Positions 8,610 to 18,090 of a stretch of DNA of 64,000 nucleotides are shown here, piece after piece. A model generated the notes under the pieces. That model had not been told where the DNA came from, ran no database searches, and saw only the letters and a program-made list of their open reading frames with translations. How positions within the stretch are numbered: position 1 is the stretch's first letter; the number at the start of each line of letters is the position of its first letter. Source of the DNA: Sphingobium naphthae. Lineage in GTDB: Bacteria > Pseudomonadota > Alphaproteobacteria > Sphingomonadales > Sphingomonadaceae. The DNA lies in the NCBI RefSeq assembly GCF_020782235.1, contig NZ_JAJGNO010000002.1:372001-436000 (forward strand), given 5' to 3'. The position numbers were made by a program, and so were the translations under genes.

Positions 8610-9740
8610 ATGCCCATGTTCCTCACTGACGAGCAGGTGATGCTCGCCGACACCGCGCGCCCGTTCCTCGCCGACACCGCCCCAGTGGCGCACCGGCGGG
8701 CGCTGCGCGATGCGGATGACGAAAGGGGCTATGCCCCCGATCTGTGGCGGCGTTTCGCCGAGATGGGCTTTACCGGCATCGTCGCCGATGAGGCCGATGG
8801 CGGCCTGGGCCTGGGCCATGTCGAAGCCGGGATCGTGCTCGAGGAAATCGGCCGCAACCTCACGCCATCGCCCTTCCTCTCGACCGCCGTGGGCGCGGTG
8901 ACCGCGCTCAAGGGCGCGAGCGAGCCGCTGCGGCGCCGCCATCTGCCCGCGATCCTGGCGGGGGAGAGCATCGCCGCCATTGCGATCGACGAAGCCGCGC
9001 GCCATCGGCCCCACCATGTCGGCCTGCGCGCGGAGCGATCCGGCAACGGCTTCCGCCTCAGCGGCACGAAGCGCTTCGTGCCCTTCGGCCATGTCGCCGA
9101 TCTGCTGATCGTCGCCGCGCGCACGAGCGGCGCGCCCGACGATGTCGATGGCATCACCCTCTTCGCCGTGCCGGGCGACGCCGCGACCGCGTCGCCGCGC
9201 CGCCTGGCCGACGCCAGCCTCGCCGCCCGGCTCGACTTTGCCGATGTTCAGGTCGATGGCGACGCGGTGATCGGAGAGGTCGATGGCGGCCGCGGCCCGC
9301 TCGACGCGCTGCTGACCGTGCTGCGGACCGGCGCGGCGTCGGAAATGCTGGGGCTCGCCAACGGCGCTGCCGACATGACGATGGCCTATCTGCGCGACCG
9401 CAAGCAGTTCGGCCAGGCGATCGGCAGCTTCCAGGTGCTGCAGCATCGCGCCGCCCATCTTTATTGCGAGCTGGAGGTCGCGCGCGCGGCGGTGCTCAAG
9501 GCGCAGCAGCTGCTCGACCAGGGCGCAGAGGCGGCGGATCGCGCCGCGACGGTCGCCAAGGGCATGGTCGGCTTTGCCAGCCTGCTCGCGGTGCAGGAGG
9601 GGGTGCAGATGCATGGCGGCATCGGCATGACCGACGAATATGATATCGGCTTCTACATGAAGCGGCAGCGCGTGCTGGCCGAACTTTATGGCGACAGCGA
9701 TTTCCACGCCGATCGTCTCGCCCGCCTGTCGGGCTATTGA
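8610..9740 (+). CDS. Acyl-CoA dehydrogenase, small subunit type (pair 1)
   Basis: A 376-residue ACAD-fold protein that looks like the non-catalytic or complementing partner of the previous gene. It keeps the C-terminal domain signatures RKQFGQAIGSFQVLQHR and VQMHGGIGMTDE but ends in LYGDSDFHADRL with no YEGTNEIQ-like motif, and its middle domain lacks the TEPxAGSD stretch. Spacing of 3 bases from the upstream ACAD implies co-translation. Heterotetrameric ACADs with one such subunit are known from steroid side-chain degradation (FadE28-FadE29, ChsE4-ChsE5). A hairpin terminator follows at 9785. Confidence 0.85.
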   Translation: MPMFLTDEQVMLADTARPFLADTAPVAHRRALRDADDERGYAPDLWRRFAEMGFTGIVADEADGGLGLGHVEAGIVLEEIGRNLTPSPFLSTAVGAVTALKGASEPLRRRHLPAILAGESIAAIAIDEAARHRPHHVGLRAERSGNGFRLSGTKRFVPFGHVADLLIVAARTSGAPDDVDGITLFAVPGDAATASPRRLADASLAARLDFADVQVDGDAVIGEVDGGRGPLDALLTVLRTGAASEMLGLANGAADMTMAYLRDRKQFGQAIGSFQVLQHRAAHLYCELEVARAAVLKAQQLLDQGAEAADRAATVAKGMVGFASLLAVQEGVQMHGGIGMTDEYDIGFYMKRQRVLAELYGDSDFHADRLARLSGY

Positions 9741-9784
9741 CCCGCCGCGCCCCTGCCGCCTTTCTGAACCGCCGGCAATACGAA

Positions 9785-9816
9785 ACGCCCCCCTCCCGCA
9801 AGCGAGAGGGGGGCGT
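9785..9816. terminator. Bidirectional hairpin terminator
   Basis: Perfect 11-base stem ACGCCCCCCTC / GAGGGGGGCGT with a 10-base loop, lying between two convergent operons (stops at 9740 and 9846). It is followed by CTTGCTTC rather than a pure T tract; on the minus strand it is followed by TTCG. Confidence 0.75.
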
Positions 9817-9845
9817 CTTGCTTCATCCCTGCCGCCTCGGCAGCG

Positions 9846-10931
9846 TCAGGACGCCGTTGCCAATGCGTCCTGGCCCAGCGCGATGAACCGTTCGAGATGC
9901 ATGTCCTCGTCGCCCAGCTGATGGCCGATCATCACCAGCCGCTTGGCATAATGGGACAGCGGCAATTCCCAGGTCATGCCGATGCCGCCATGCATCTGGA
10001 TCGCCTCTTCGGCCGCCAGGGAACCGACGCGGCCGATGGTGAACTTAGCGGCCGACACCGCCTTCTCCCGTTCCAGCCGCCCCTTGGCGAAGCGATCGGC
10101 CGCGTTGATCGCGGACGATCGCGCCTGTTCGATTTCCAGCGCCAGCGTCGCCATGCGATGCTGCAGCGCCTGGAACTTGCCGATGGCGACGCCGAACTGC
10201 TTGCGAGTGCGCAGATATTCCAGCGTCTGGACCTTGAGCGAATCCATGATCGCGACCGCTTCCCAGCAGAGCGCGACCAGACCCGCGGCGACCGCTTCCT
10301 CGATGATGGCTCCCGCTTCGCCCGCTTGCCCCAGCAGCGTCGCGGCCGCGCCATCCAGCATCAGCTCGCCGGCCGCGCCGCCGTCGATCAGCGGATAATC
10401 GCGTATCTCGATCCCCGGCGCACCCTTCTCGATCAGAAACAGGGAAGGCCCCTCCCCTGTCCGCGCGGCGACGACGATGCGGTCGGCGCTCGCTGCGAAG
10501 GGCACGACGGGCTGCGTTCCCGTCAGTGCCCAGCCTTCCCCGTCCGCGACGCCCTGCGCGGCGTCGCTGTCCAGCGCGGCGGACAGGGTCACTTCCCCGG
10601 CGATCGCCTGCTCCAGCAGCGCCGTCTCGCCCGTCGCGGCGAGCGCGCGGCCGGCCAGCAGCGTGCCCAGGAACGGCCCCACCGCCAGCGCCTTCCCCAC
10701 CTCGGCGAACACGACGCCGATGTCGAAGGCCGATCCGCCGAACCCGCCGCTCGCCTCGTCGAACAGCGCGCCGATCACGCCCAGCTCGGCCAGCTGGGCC
10801 CAGACCGGCCGCGACCAGCCCTCGGCCGTTTCGATCACCGTCTCGCGAGTCTTCCAGTCAAAATTGCCGGCCAGGAACCGGCCCAAAGTGTCGACCAGCA
10901 TCTGCCGGTCCTCGCCCAGCGAAAAATCCAT
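9846..10931 (-). CDS. Acyl-CoA dehydrogenase, small subunit type (pair 2)
   Basis: A 361-residue ACAD-fold protein. The N-terminus MDFSLGEDRQMLVDTLGRFL and the C-domain RKQFGVAIGKFQALQHR and IQMHGGIGMTWELPLSHYAKR are clear, but it ends HQLGDEDMHLERFIAL without the YEG-type motif. Like 8610-9740 it appears to be the degenerate partner of a large ACAD subunit; its start is 3 bases after the stop of the 398-residue ACAD upstream. It is last in the four-gene minus-strand operon 14654 to 9846. It probably forms an alpha-beta complex with its neighbour; alone it is unlikely to be active (inference). Confidence 0.87.
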   Translation of the reverse strand: MDFSLGEDRQMLVDTLGRFLAGNFDWKTRETVIETAEGWSRPVWAQLAELGVIGALFDEASGGFGGSAFDIGVVFAEVGKALAVGPFLGTLLAGRALAATGETALLEQAIAGEVTLSAALDSDAAQGVADGEGWALTGTQPVVPFAASADRIVVAARTGEGPSLFLIEKGAPGIEIRDYPLIDGGAAGELMLDGAAATLLGQAGEAGAIIEEAVAAGLVALCWEAVAIMDSLKVQTLEYLRTRKQFGVAIGKFQALQHRMATLALEIEQARSSAINAADRFAKGRLEREKAVSAAKFTIGRVGSLAAEEAIQMHGGIGMTWELPLSHYAKRLVMIGHQLGDEDMHLERFIALGQDALATAS

Positions 10932-10934
10932 GGC

Positions 10935-12131
10935 TCAAAGCTCCAATATGGCCTTGCTGATGATCTCGCGCTGCACCTCGTTGGAGCCGCCGAAGATCGA
11001 AAGCTTGCGATAGTTGAAATAATGGGATGCGGCGGGCGCGGCGAAATCGGGGCCGACGGCGGGGCCGTTGAACCCTTCCTCCAGCGCCTCGGTCACGAAA
11101 GGCTGGGCATGGACGCCCGCGGCGCGGCGCATCAGGTCAGAAATCTGCTGGCGGATCTCGGTCCCCCGGATCTTGAGCATCGAGCTTTCCGCCATCGGCG
11201 CATGTCCGGCCCCGGCTGCGGCCAGGACGCGCAAATTGGTCGTCTTCATATTTTCCAGGTCGATTTCCAGCCGGGCGAGGCGCGCCGCGAACTGCGGGTC
11301 CTGCGCCAGGGGGCGGCCGTTGCGCCGCTGCGTCGCCGCCACCTGCTTCAGCCGTTCGAACGCCGCCATGGACGCACCCACGCCGGCGATGTTGGTCCGC
11401 TCATAGGTCAGCAGATATTTGGCGTAGGTCCACCCCTTATTCTCCTCCCCGACCAGATTCTCGACCGGCACGCGCACATCAGTGAAGAAGACCTCGTTCA
11501 CCTCATAATCGCCGTCGAGCAGCTTGATCGGCCGCACCTCGATGCCGGGCGTCTTCATGTCGATCAGCAGGAAGGAAATGCCTTCCTGCTTCTTGCCCTT
11601 ATTGTCGGTGCGCACCAGGCAGAAGATCATGTCGGCATATTGGCCCAGCGTGGTCCAGGTCTTCTGACCGTTCACGACATAATGATCGCCCTCGCGCACC
11701 GCGCTGGTCTTGAGCGCGGCAAGATCGGACCCGGCGCCCGGTTCCGAATAGCCCTGGCACCACCAGTCGGTCCCGTCGAGGATGCGGGGCAGCCAATGTT
11801 TCTTCTGCGCTTCCGACCCATATTTGATCAGCACCGGCGCCAGCATCGACAGGCCGAACGGCACGATCCGCGGCGCATGGGCCAGCGCGACCTCGGTTTC
11901 GAAGATGAAGCGCTGCATCACGCTCCAGCCCGTGCCGCCCCATTCGACCGGCCAGTGATTGGCCAGCCAGCCGCGCGCATTGAGGATGGCGTGCCATTCC
12001 TCCATGTCCGCCTTGGTCAGGCGCTGGCCCTTGCGCACCTTGTCCGACAGGCGGGCGGGCAGCTTGTCCTGAAGGAAGGCGCGCACCTCCGCGCGAAACG
12101 CCTCATCCTCTTGCGTGAAACTCAGGTCCAT
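10935..12131 (-). CDS. Acyl-CoA dehydrogenase, large subunit type (pair 2)
   Basis: A 398-residue ACAD with WCQGYSEPGAGSDLAAL, VNGQKTWTT and the C-terminal IFGGSNEVQREII. Aligned to YEGTNEIQ this places Phe380-Gly381 where Tyr-Glu normally sit, so the catalytic base must lie elsewhere, as in FadE-type steroid dehydrogenases. It is followed after 3 bases by the small ACAD subunit and preceded by a thiolase, 24 bases upstream. It is similar in layout to the 7422/8610 pair, so the island has two independent heteromeric dehydrogenases, perhaps for successive rounds of side-chain shortening (inference). Confidence 0.9.
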   Translation of the reverse strand: MDLSFTQEDEAFRAEVRAFLQDKLPARLSDKVRKGQRLTKADMEEWHAILNARGWLANHWPVEWGGTGWSVMQRFIFETEVALAHAPRIVPFGLSMLAPVLIKYGSEAQKKHWLPRILDGTDWWCQGYSEPGAGSDLAALKTSAVREGDHYVVNGQKTWTTLGQYADMIFCLVRTDNKGKKQEGISFLLIDMKTPGIEVRPIKLLDGDYEVNEVFFTDVRVPVENLVGEENKGWTYAKYLLTYERTNIAGVGASMAAFERLKQVAATQRRNGRPLAQDPQFAARLARLEIDLENMKTTNLRVLAAAGAGHAPMAESSMLKIRGTEIRQQISDLMRRAAGVHAQPFVTEALEEGFNGPAVGPDFAAPAASHYFNYRKLSIFGGSNEVQREIISKAILEL

Positions 12132-12155
12132 GATGATTTCCCCATTGGTGCAGGG

Positions 12156-13361
12156 TCAGATGATTTCGAACAGGCCGGCCGCGCCCATGCCGCCCGCGAC
12201 GCACATCGACACGACGACATGACGCACGCCCCGGCGGCGCCCCTCGATCAGGGCATGGCCGACCAGGCGGCTGCCGGTCATGCCGAAGGGATGGCCGATG
12301 GCGATCGCGCCGCCATTGACGTTCAGCTTTTCCGGGTCGATGCCCAGCGTGTCGCGGCAGTACAGCGCCTGGCTGGCAAAAGCCTCGTTGATTTCCCACA
12401 GGCCGATATCTTCGACCTTCAGCCCCGCGCGATCGAGCAGCTTGGGAATGGCGAAGACCGGGCCGATGCCCATTTCGTCGGGGCGGCATCCCGCGACCTG
12501 AAAGCCGCGGAACACGCCCAGGATCGGGCGGCCTTCCGCCTCGGCGGTGGCGCGGTCCATCACGATCTGCGCGGACGCGCCGTCGGACAGCTGGCTGGCG
12601 TTACCGGCGGTCACGTTGCGCCCCTCCTTGATCGTCAGCCCGTCCTTCCAGACCGGCTTCAGCGCGGACAGGCCTTCATAGCTGGTGTCGGCGCGGACCC
12701 CCTCGTCCTGCGCCAGCGTCACCGTCTCCCGCCCCGCCTCGGTCCCGTCCTTGTTCCACAGGATTTTCTCCGCGGTCAGCGGCACGATCTCCGCGTCGAA
12801 GCGGCCGGCGGCGATGCCCGCGGCGGCGCGGCGCTGGCTTTCGGCGGCGAAGCGATCCTGCGCCTCGCGCGACACGCCATAGCGCTCGGCGACGATCTCG
12901 GCCGTCTCGATCATCGCCATATAGGCGTCGGGTTCATTGTCGAGCACGGCCTGCGATCGCCAGTCGGGCTTCACCAGCCCCGGCTTCATCGTCATCGAAA
13001 TGGATTCGCCCCCGCCCGCCAGCGCGACATCGGTGTCGTTCGCCATGATGGATCGCGCGGCCAACGCCACGGTGGTCAGCCCGGATGCGCATTTGCGATC
13101 TAGCGTGAAGCCGGCCAGCGACTGCGGCAGCTTGCCGGCAAAGACGGCCAGGCGGCCGATATTGAAGAATTGCTGCCCATATTGGTTGCCGGTGCCATAG
13201 AAGACATCGTCGATGCGGGCGGGATCGATCCCCGCGCGCTCAACGGCGGCGGCCATGACATGGGCGGCCAGCATGGCGGGCTCGCAATTGTTGAACGCCC
13301 CGCGATTGGCGCGGCCGATCGGCGTGCGCGCGGTCGAAACGATGACGGCTTCCCGGCTCAT
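12156..13361 (-). CDS. Acetyl-CoA C-acyltransferase (thiolase)
   Basis: A 401-residue degradative-type thiolase for CoA-dependent cleavage of a 3-ketoacyl-CoA. Nucleophile Cys91 (DRKCASGL), NEAFA motif, His357 ([12 protein letters not shown]) and second Cys387 ([11 protein letters not shown]) are all present. Length is normal. The ATG at 13361 is preceded by GGAAGAGGAAGAG. It lies between the ACAD10/11-like gene upstream and the ACAD pair downstream in one operon, and supplies the last beta-oxidation step for the island, complementing the hydratase/dehydrogenase at 4977. Chain-length preference is unknown. Confidence 0.93.
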   Translation of the reverse strand: MSREAVIVSTARTPIGRANRGAFNNCEPAMLAAHVMAAAVERAGIDPARIDDVFYGTGNQYGQQFFNIGRLAVFAGKLPQSLAGFTLDRKCASGLTTVALAARSIMANDTDVALAGGGESISMTMKPGLVKPDWRSQAVLDNEPDAYMAMIETAEIVAERYGVSREAQDRFAAESQRRAAAGIAAGRFDAEIVPLTAEKILWNKDGTEAGRETVTLAQDEGVRADTSYEGLSALKPVWKDGLTIKEGRNVTAGNASQLSDGASAQIVMDRATAEAEGRPILGVFRGFQVAGCRPDEMGIGPVFAIPKLLDRAGLKVEDIGLWEINEAFASQALYCRDTLGIDPEKLNVNGGAIAIGHPFGMTGSRLVGHALIEGRRRGVRHVVVSMCVAGGMGAAGLFEII

Positions 13362-13400
13362 ATCTCTTCCTCTTCCTTGTCGATCCTTGGCGGCCGCCCG

Positions 13401-14654
13401 TCAGGCGCGCGGCGCCGGCGCGGCATATTTGCCGAATTCGGCCCGGGCGATGGCGCGGGCATGCACCTCGTCCGGCCCATCGGCGAAGCGCAGCGTGCGC
13501 AGCCCCGCCCAGGCATGGGCCAGGAAGAAATCCTGCGACACGCCGCCGCCGCCATGCGCCTGAATGGCGTCGTCCAGTATCTGCAGCGCCATCGCCGGCG
13601 CCTGCACCTTGATCATCGCGATTTCCAGCTGCGCCGCCTTGTTGCCCGCGCGGTCCATCATATCCGCGGCCTTCAGGCACAGCAGGCGGCTCATCTCTAT
13701 GTCGATGCGCGCGCGGGCAATGCGCTGCTCCCACACGCTATGGTCGGCGATGCGCTTGCCGAAGGCGACCCGGCTGGTCAGCCTGGCGGCCATGGCGGCA
13801 AGCGCTTCCTCGGCGACGCCGATGGTCCGCATGCAATGATGGATGCGGCCCGGCCCCAGGCGCCCCTGCGCGATTTCGAAACCGCGTCCTTCCCCCAGCA
13901 GCATGTTGGCGGCGGGCACGCGCACATTGTCCAGCAGGATTTCGCCATGGCCATGGGGTGCATGGTCATAGCCATAGACGGTCAGCATCCGCTCGATCCG
14001 CACGCCCGGCGCATCCATCGGCATCAGGATCATGCTCTGGCTGCCGTGGCGCGACCCGTGCGGATCGGACTTGCCCATGACGATCGCGACCTTGCAGCGC
14101 GGATCGCCCGTGCCCGACGACCACCATTTGCGGCCGTTGATCACATAATCGTCCCCATCGCGCAGGATCGAACATTCGATGTTGGTCGCGTCGGACGACG
14201 CCACCGCCGGCTCGGTCATCAGGAAGGCGGAGCGAATCTCCCCCTGCATCAGCGGGGCGAGCCAGCGATCCTTCTGCTCCCGCGTGCCATAGCGCAGCAG
14301 CACTTCCATATTGCCGGTGTCGGGCGCCGAGCAGTTGAAGACCTCGCTCGCCCAGTTCACCCGCCCCATTTCTTCGGCGCACAGCGCATATTCCAGGTTG
14401 GTCAGCTGCTCGCCTTCGAAGGTGAAGCTGTCGTCCACATGGCTGCGGCCCGACCGCGGCGGCATGAACAGGTTCCACAGGCCCGCGGCCCGCGCGCGCG
14501 GCTTCAATTCCTCGATCACCGGCACGGGCCGCCAGCGATCCGCGCCATGCGCCTGATCCGCATAGTCGCCGGCGCGGGGCCGTATCTCCGATTCGATGAA
14601 ATCGCGGACGCGGTCGCGAAAATGGCGCTGCCGTTCGCTCAGTTCGAAATCCAC
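13401..14654 (-). CDS. ACAD10/11-like acyl-CoA dehydrogenase (LvaC-type)
   Basis: A 417-residue ACAD family member. The N-terminus [34 protein letters not shown] in place of TEPxAGSD, and the C-terminal FADGPDEVH are features of the ACAD10/11 branch; Asp392 occupies the canonical catalytic Glu position. The start is GTG at 14654 after GGAGAAGG. It is first in the operon with thiolase and the ACAD pair. ACAD10/11 proteins act on phosphorylated 4-hydroxyacyl-CoA, eliminating phosphate, after an APH domain has phosphorylated it; here the APH domain is a separate gene at 350-1402. An ordinary long-chain dehydrogenase role remains possible. Confidence 0.88.
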   Translation of the reverse strand: MDFELSERQRHFRDRVRDFIESEIRPRAGDYADQAHGADRWRPVPVIEELKPRARAAGLWNLFMPPRSGRSHVDDSFTFEGEQLTNLEYALCAEEMGRVNWASEVFNCSAPDTGNMEVLLRYGTREQKDRWLAPLMQGEIRSAFLMTEPAVASSDATNIECSILRDGDDYVINGRKWWSSGTGDPRCKVAIVMGKSDPHGSRHGSQSMILMPMDAPGVRIERMLTVYGYDHAPHGHGEILLDNVRVPAANMLLGEGRGFEIAQGRLGPGRIHHCMRTIGVAEEALAAMAARLTSRVAFGKRIADHSVWEQRIARARIDIEMSRLLCLKAADMMDRAGNKAAQLEIAMIKVQAPAMALQILDDAIQAHGGGGVSQDFFLAHAWAGLRTLRFADGPDEVHARAIARAEFGKYAAPAPRA

Positions 14655-14780
14655 CGGGCACCTTCTCCATCATCTTCTGGGCGCGACGGATCGCGCATCG
14701 CCATTGATGCGCAGGGTCGGCGGCACTTGCAAGCCAAAAACATACGCACATTTCAAATTTAATTTTCTGCGGCTTGCTTT

Positions 14781-14809
14781 TTGATGTTGGAAAGCGTGCC
14801 GATTTTAGT
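14781..14809 (+). promoter_or_regulatory. Candidate promoter for the ADH-ALDH operon
   Basis: TTGATG and TTTAGT with a 17-base spacer in the divergent region 14655-14839. Just upstream, GCAAGCC (14729-14735) and GGCTTGC (14771-14777) form an inverted repeat with an AT-rich centre, a possible operator. The calls rest on spacing and base composition only. Confidence 0.3.
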
Positions 14810-14839
14810 AATCTGCTGCCATAGCGATAGGAGAGAGAC

Positions 14840-15922
14840 GTGAAAGCCGCCATCTTGCGTTCCGTGGGAAGCCCGCTGTCGATCGAGGACGTGGCCATTT
14901 CCAAACCCGGCCCGCGCGAAGTGCTGATCCGCACCGCGGCCACCGGCGTCTGCCATTCCGACCTGCATTTCTACGAAGGCAGCTATCCCACGCGCCTGCC
15001 CACCATCCTGGGCCATGAAAGCGCGGGCGTCGTCGAAGCGGTCGGCAGCGAAGTGCGCTCGGTTCAACCAGGCGATCATGTCGTCACTTGCCTCTCCGCC
15101 TTTTGCGGCCATTGCGACCATTGCGTGTCGGGGCATATCAGCCGCTGCGTCAGCCCGGAGACGCAGCGCGCCAAGACGGACGAGCCGCGCCTTGGCGACT
15201 CGGCCGCGCCCATGACGCAGTTCCTGCATCTCTCCGCCTTCGCCGAACAGATGCTGATCCACGAAAATGCCTGCGTGCGCATCCGGCCGGACATGCCGCT
15301 CGACCGCGCCGCGCTGCTGGGCTGCGCCGTCATCACCGGCTATGGCGCGATCACCTACACCGCGCAGGTCCGCCCCGGCGAAAGCGTCGCGGTGATCGGC
15401 TGCGGCGGCATCGGCCTGTGCGCCATTAACGCGGCCGCGCTGGCGGGCGCCGGCCGGATCATCGCCATCGACCGGATCGCGGAGAAGGAGGATCTGGCGC
15501 GGCGCTTCGGCGCGACCGACTTCATCGACGCATCCGATGGCCAGGCGGTCGCGCGGATCATCGAAATGACGCGCGGCGGCGTGGATCATGCGATCGAAGC
15601 GATCGGCCTGGCAAAGACCGCCCAAGACGCCTTCACCATGCTGCGACGGGGCGGCACCGCCACCATCGTCGGCATGATCCCGGTCGGGCAGAAGGTCAGC
15701 CTCAACGGCTATGAATTTCTCGCGGAAAAATCGCTCAAGGGCTCCAACATGGGGTCGAACCGCTTCCCGGTCGACATTCCCCGCCTGGTCGACTTCTACA
15801 TGGCCGGCCGGCTGCGGCTGGACGAGCTGATTTCCCGCCGCATCGGCCTTCACCAGATCGAGGAGGCGTTCGCCGAGATGAAGGGCGGAAATATCGCCCG
15901 CTCGGTCATCACCTTCGCCTGA
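14840..15922 (+). CDS. Zinc-dependent alcohol dehydrogenase (MDR family)
   Basis: A 360-residue medium-chain dehydrogenase. Catalytic zinc ligands Cys38 (GVCHSD) and His59-Glu60 (GHES) and all four structural zinc cysteines, 89, 92, 95 and 103, are present, followed by the NAD loop GCGGIG. GTG start at 14840 behind GGAGAGAG. It is close to class III/benzyl-alcohol-type enzymes. It is followed after 20 bases by an aldehyde dehydrogenase, so the pair probably converts a primary alcohol to a carboxylate, feeding the CoA ligase of the island. Divergent from the ACAD10/11-like operon. Confidence 0.92.
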   Translation: MKAAILRSVGSPLSIEDVAISKPGPREVLIRTAATGVCHSDLHFYEGSYPTRLPTILGHESAGVVEAVGSEVRSVQPGDHVVTCLSAFCGHCDHCVSGHISRCVSPETQRAKTDEPRLGDSAAPMTQFLHLSAFAEQMLIHENACVRIRPDMPLDRAALLGCAVITGYGAITYTAQVRPGESVAVIGCGGIGLCAINAAALAGAGRIIAIDRIAEKEDLARRFGATDFIDASDGQAVARIIEMTRGGVDHAIEAIGLAKTAQDAFTMLRRGGTATIVGMIPVGQKVSLNGYEFLAEKSLKGSNMGSNRFPVDIPRLVDFYMAGRLRLDELISRRIGLHQIEEAFAEMKGGNIARSVITFA

Positions 15923-15942
15923 TCCTGCTACCGGAGCTTCCC

Positions 15943-17346
15943 ATGTCCGATCCCAAATTGCTGATCAACGGCGCGCTGCGCGACGGCGTGCGCACCATGG
16001 ACGTCATCAACCCCGCGACCGGCGACGCCTTCGCCGCCTGCCCGCTGGCGGACGAAGCCCTGCTGGACGAAGCGGTCGCCGCCGCCCGGGCCGCCTTCCC
16101 GGCCTGGTCCGCTCGTCCGATCGAGGAACGCGCCGCTCTGCTCACCGCGCTGGCCGACGCCCTGCAGGGGCGCGCCGGCGAATTCAGCCAGCTGCTGACC
16201 CGCGAACAGGGCAAGCCGCTCGACCAGGCCGGCATGGAAGTGATGGGCGCGGCCTTCACCCTGCGCGCCTTTGCGGCGATGCGCCTGGAGCCCGTGCTGC
16301 TCAAGGACGATGAAAAGGGCAAGATCGTCGAACTACGCAAGCCGCTGGGCGTGGTCGGCGCGATCACGCCGTGGAATTTCCCGCTGATGCTGCTGATGAA
16401 CAAGCTGGGTCCGGCGCTGATGGCGGGCAATACGGTGGTGGCGAAGCCGGCGCCCACAACCCCGCTCACCAGCCTGCTGTTCGGCGCCCTGTGCGCCGAC
16501 ATATTGCCGCCCGGGGTCGTCAACATCCTGTGCGACGACAATGATCTCGGCCCGGCAATGACCAGCCATCCCGACATCGCGAAGATTTCCTTCACCGGAT
16601 CGACCGAAACGGGGAAGAAGGTGATGCAGGCGGCCGCCGCGACGCTCAAGCGCGTGACGCTGGAGCTGGGCGGCAATGACGCGGCGATCGTCCTGGACGA
16701 TGCCGACCCGGTCGATGCCGCCCGGCGCATTTTCCAGGGCGCGATGGCCAATGCCGGCCAGGTCTGCGTCGCGATCAAGCGCGCCTATGTGCCCGAAGCC
16801 ATGTACGAGATTTTCTGCGACGAACTGGCCCGGCTGGCGCGCGCGGCGATCGTCGACGATGGCACGCGCCAGGGCGCGCAGATCGGCCCGATCCAGAATC
16901 GCGCCCAGTTCGACAAGCTCAAGGCGTTGCTCAAGAGCTGCGCCGAGGAAGGGCAACTCGTGGCCGGCGGCGACGTGATCGACCGGCCCGGCTATTTCCT
17001 GTCGCCGACCATCGTGCGCGACGTCGACGACGATGCGGCGATCGTGCGCGAGGAACAGTTCGGCCCCGTCCTCCCCGTGCTCAAATATCGCGATCTGGAC
17101 GATGTCATCGCGCGCGCCAACGCCAGCGACTATGGATTGGGCGGCTCGATCTGGAGCGCGAACGAAGAGCGCGCGACGGCCGCCGCGGCACGAATTCAGA
17201 GCGGCACCGTCTGGGTGAATCAGCATCTCGCGCTCAATCCCACCATCCCGTTTCGCGGCGCAAAATCCTCAGGCATCGGCGCTGAACTCGGGGCGGACGG
17301 GCTCAAGGAATATACCCAGGCCTCGATCATCAACATCAAGCGATGA
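15943..17346 (+). CDS. NAD(P)-dependent aldehyde dehydrogenase
   Basis: A 467-residue ALDH superfamily enzyme. Active-site Cys275 (AGQVCVA), general base Glu241 (LELGGNDA), the cofactor loop FTGSTETG (218-225) and PWNFP (143-147) are intact. It lies 20 bases after the zinc alcohol dehydrogenase, so the two act in sequence: alcohol to aldehyde to acid. The succinate-semialdehyde/betaine-aldehyde-like length and motifs do not settle the substrate. Last gene of the island; the next gene is convergent and unrelated. Confidence 0.92.
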   Translation: MSDPKLLINGALRDGVRTMDVINPATGDAFAACPLADEALLDEAVAAARAAFPAWSARPIEERAALLTALADALQGRAGEFSQLLTREQGKPLDQAGMEVMGAAFTLRAFAAMRLEPVLLKDDEKGKIVELRKPLGVVGAITPWNFPLMLLMNKLGPALMAGNTVVAKPAPTTPLTSLLFGALCADILPPGVVNILCDDNDLGPAMTSHPDIAKISFTGSTETGKKVMQAAAATLKRVTLELGGNDAAIVLDDADPVDAARRIFQGAMANAGQVCVAIKRAYVPEAMYEIFCDELARLARAAIVDDGTRQGAQIGPIQNRAQFDKLKALLKSCAEEGQLVAGGDVIDRPGYFLSPTIVRDVDDDAAIVREEQFGPVLPVLKYRDLDDVIARANASDYGLGGSIWSANEERATAAAARIQSGTVWVNQHLALNPTIPFRGAKSSGIGAELGADGLKEYTQASIINIKR

Positions 17347-17392
17347 GCGCCGCCGGCGCAGCGCGCGATGATATCTTCCTCAGCCGCCCGCC

Positions 17393-17959
17393 CTATCGGT
17401 AGGCCAGCGCCGTTCTTTCGGCCAGGCTGCGGGCGGCATCGCCCACCTTCAGCCAGCGCGCCCGCTCCTCCTGCGCATCGGCAAGGGCGCGGTGCGCGGG
17501 CGGCTGCCCCGGCGCGCGGATCTCGGTCAGCACCAGCAGCTCCGACACCGTCTGCGCCAGCGCGTCGGCGGGCACCACCGGCGCCAGGATTTGCTCCGCG
17601 CAGGCGCGCATCGCCTCGTCGCTGTCGCGCAGCCGCAGACTGTGGCGCGGCAGCCCCGCCGCCCGCAGCAGCGCGCTCAGCCATTTGCCGTCCCAGGACG
17701 GCGCGCTCGCCAGCAGGTCATGGCCCTCCAGCGCCTCGATCATGCGCTGCGCGACCACATCATGCGGCGCGCCCTCGCGCAGCAGCAGGTCGCGCGGAAT
17801 ATGGTGGACCGCCTCGGCCTGAGCGTCCCAGTCGGTCCACTCGGGCGCCGGGCGGATCAGATGCGCTTCGCTGCGGCCATCCTCGAACACCCAGCCCACC
17901 TCGATCGGATAGCTGCGCTTGCCCAGCGAGGAGGCTTCGAAATCGAGAAAGACCAGCAT
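17393..17959 (-). CDS. DEDDh 3'-5' exonuclease-like protein (DnaQ fold)
   Basis: A 188-residue RNase T/DnaQ-fold protein. Motif I LDFEAS (Asp6, Glu8), a middle Asp in SWDGKW and the ExoIII motif HRALADA are visible, giving the DEDDh metal-binding set. I chose the ATG at 17959 because motif I must be close to the N-terminus; a longer frame to 18079 has a non-homologous lead. It is a stand-alone gene divergent from gcdH. It may act on small RNA or single-stranded DNA ends; the substrate is not evident, and the family includes many uncharacterised housekeeping proteins. Confidence 0.8.
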   Translation of the reverse strand: MLVFLDFEASSLGKRSYPIEVGWVFEDGRSEAHLIRPAPEWTDWDAQAEAVHHIPRDLLLREGAPHDVVAQRMIEALEGHDLLASAPSWDGKWLSALLRAAGLPRHSLRLRDSDEAMRACAEQILAPVVPADALAQTVSELLVLTEIRAPGQPPAHRALADAQEERARWLKVGDAARSLAERTALAYR

Positions 17960-18090
17960 GGCGGACAGAACGTCCCAGCGGGCATTTGGCTTCCTTCGCC
18001 CCATGGCCATCCCGCGCCGCTGCCCACCCGCGATCGCCGCCATTGTCGCGCCGACGCAAATAATCCATCCCTGCGCCAAGGAGACGATGC

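Noticed and set aside
9897..13103. Very long open frame (over 1000 codons) on the plus strand, antisense to two ACAD genes and the thiolase
   Set aside because: It is the mirror of well-conserved minus-strand genes, has low-complexity His/Arg/Gln/Ala-rich translation and no family motifs; such frames are expected in GC-rich DNA.
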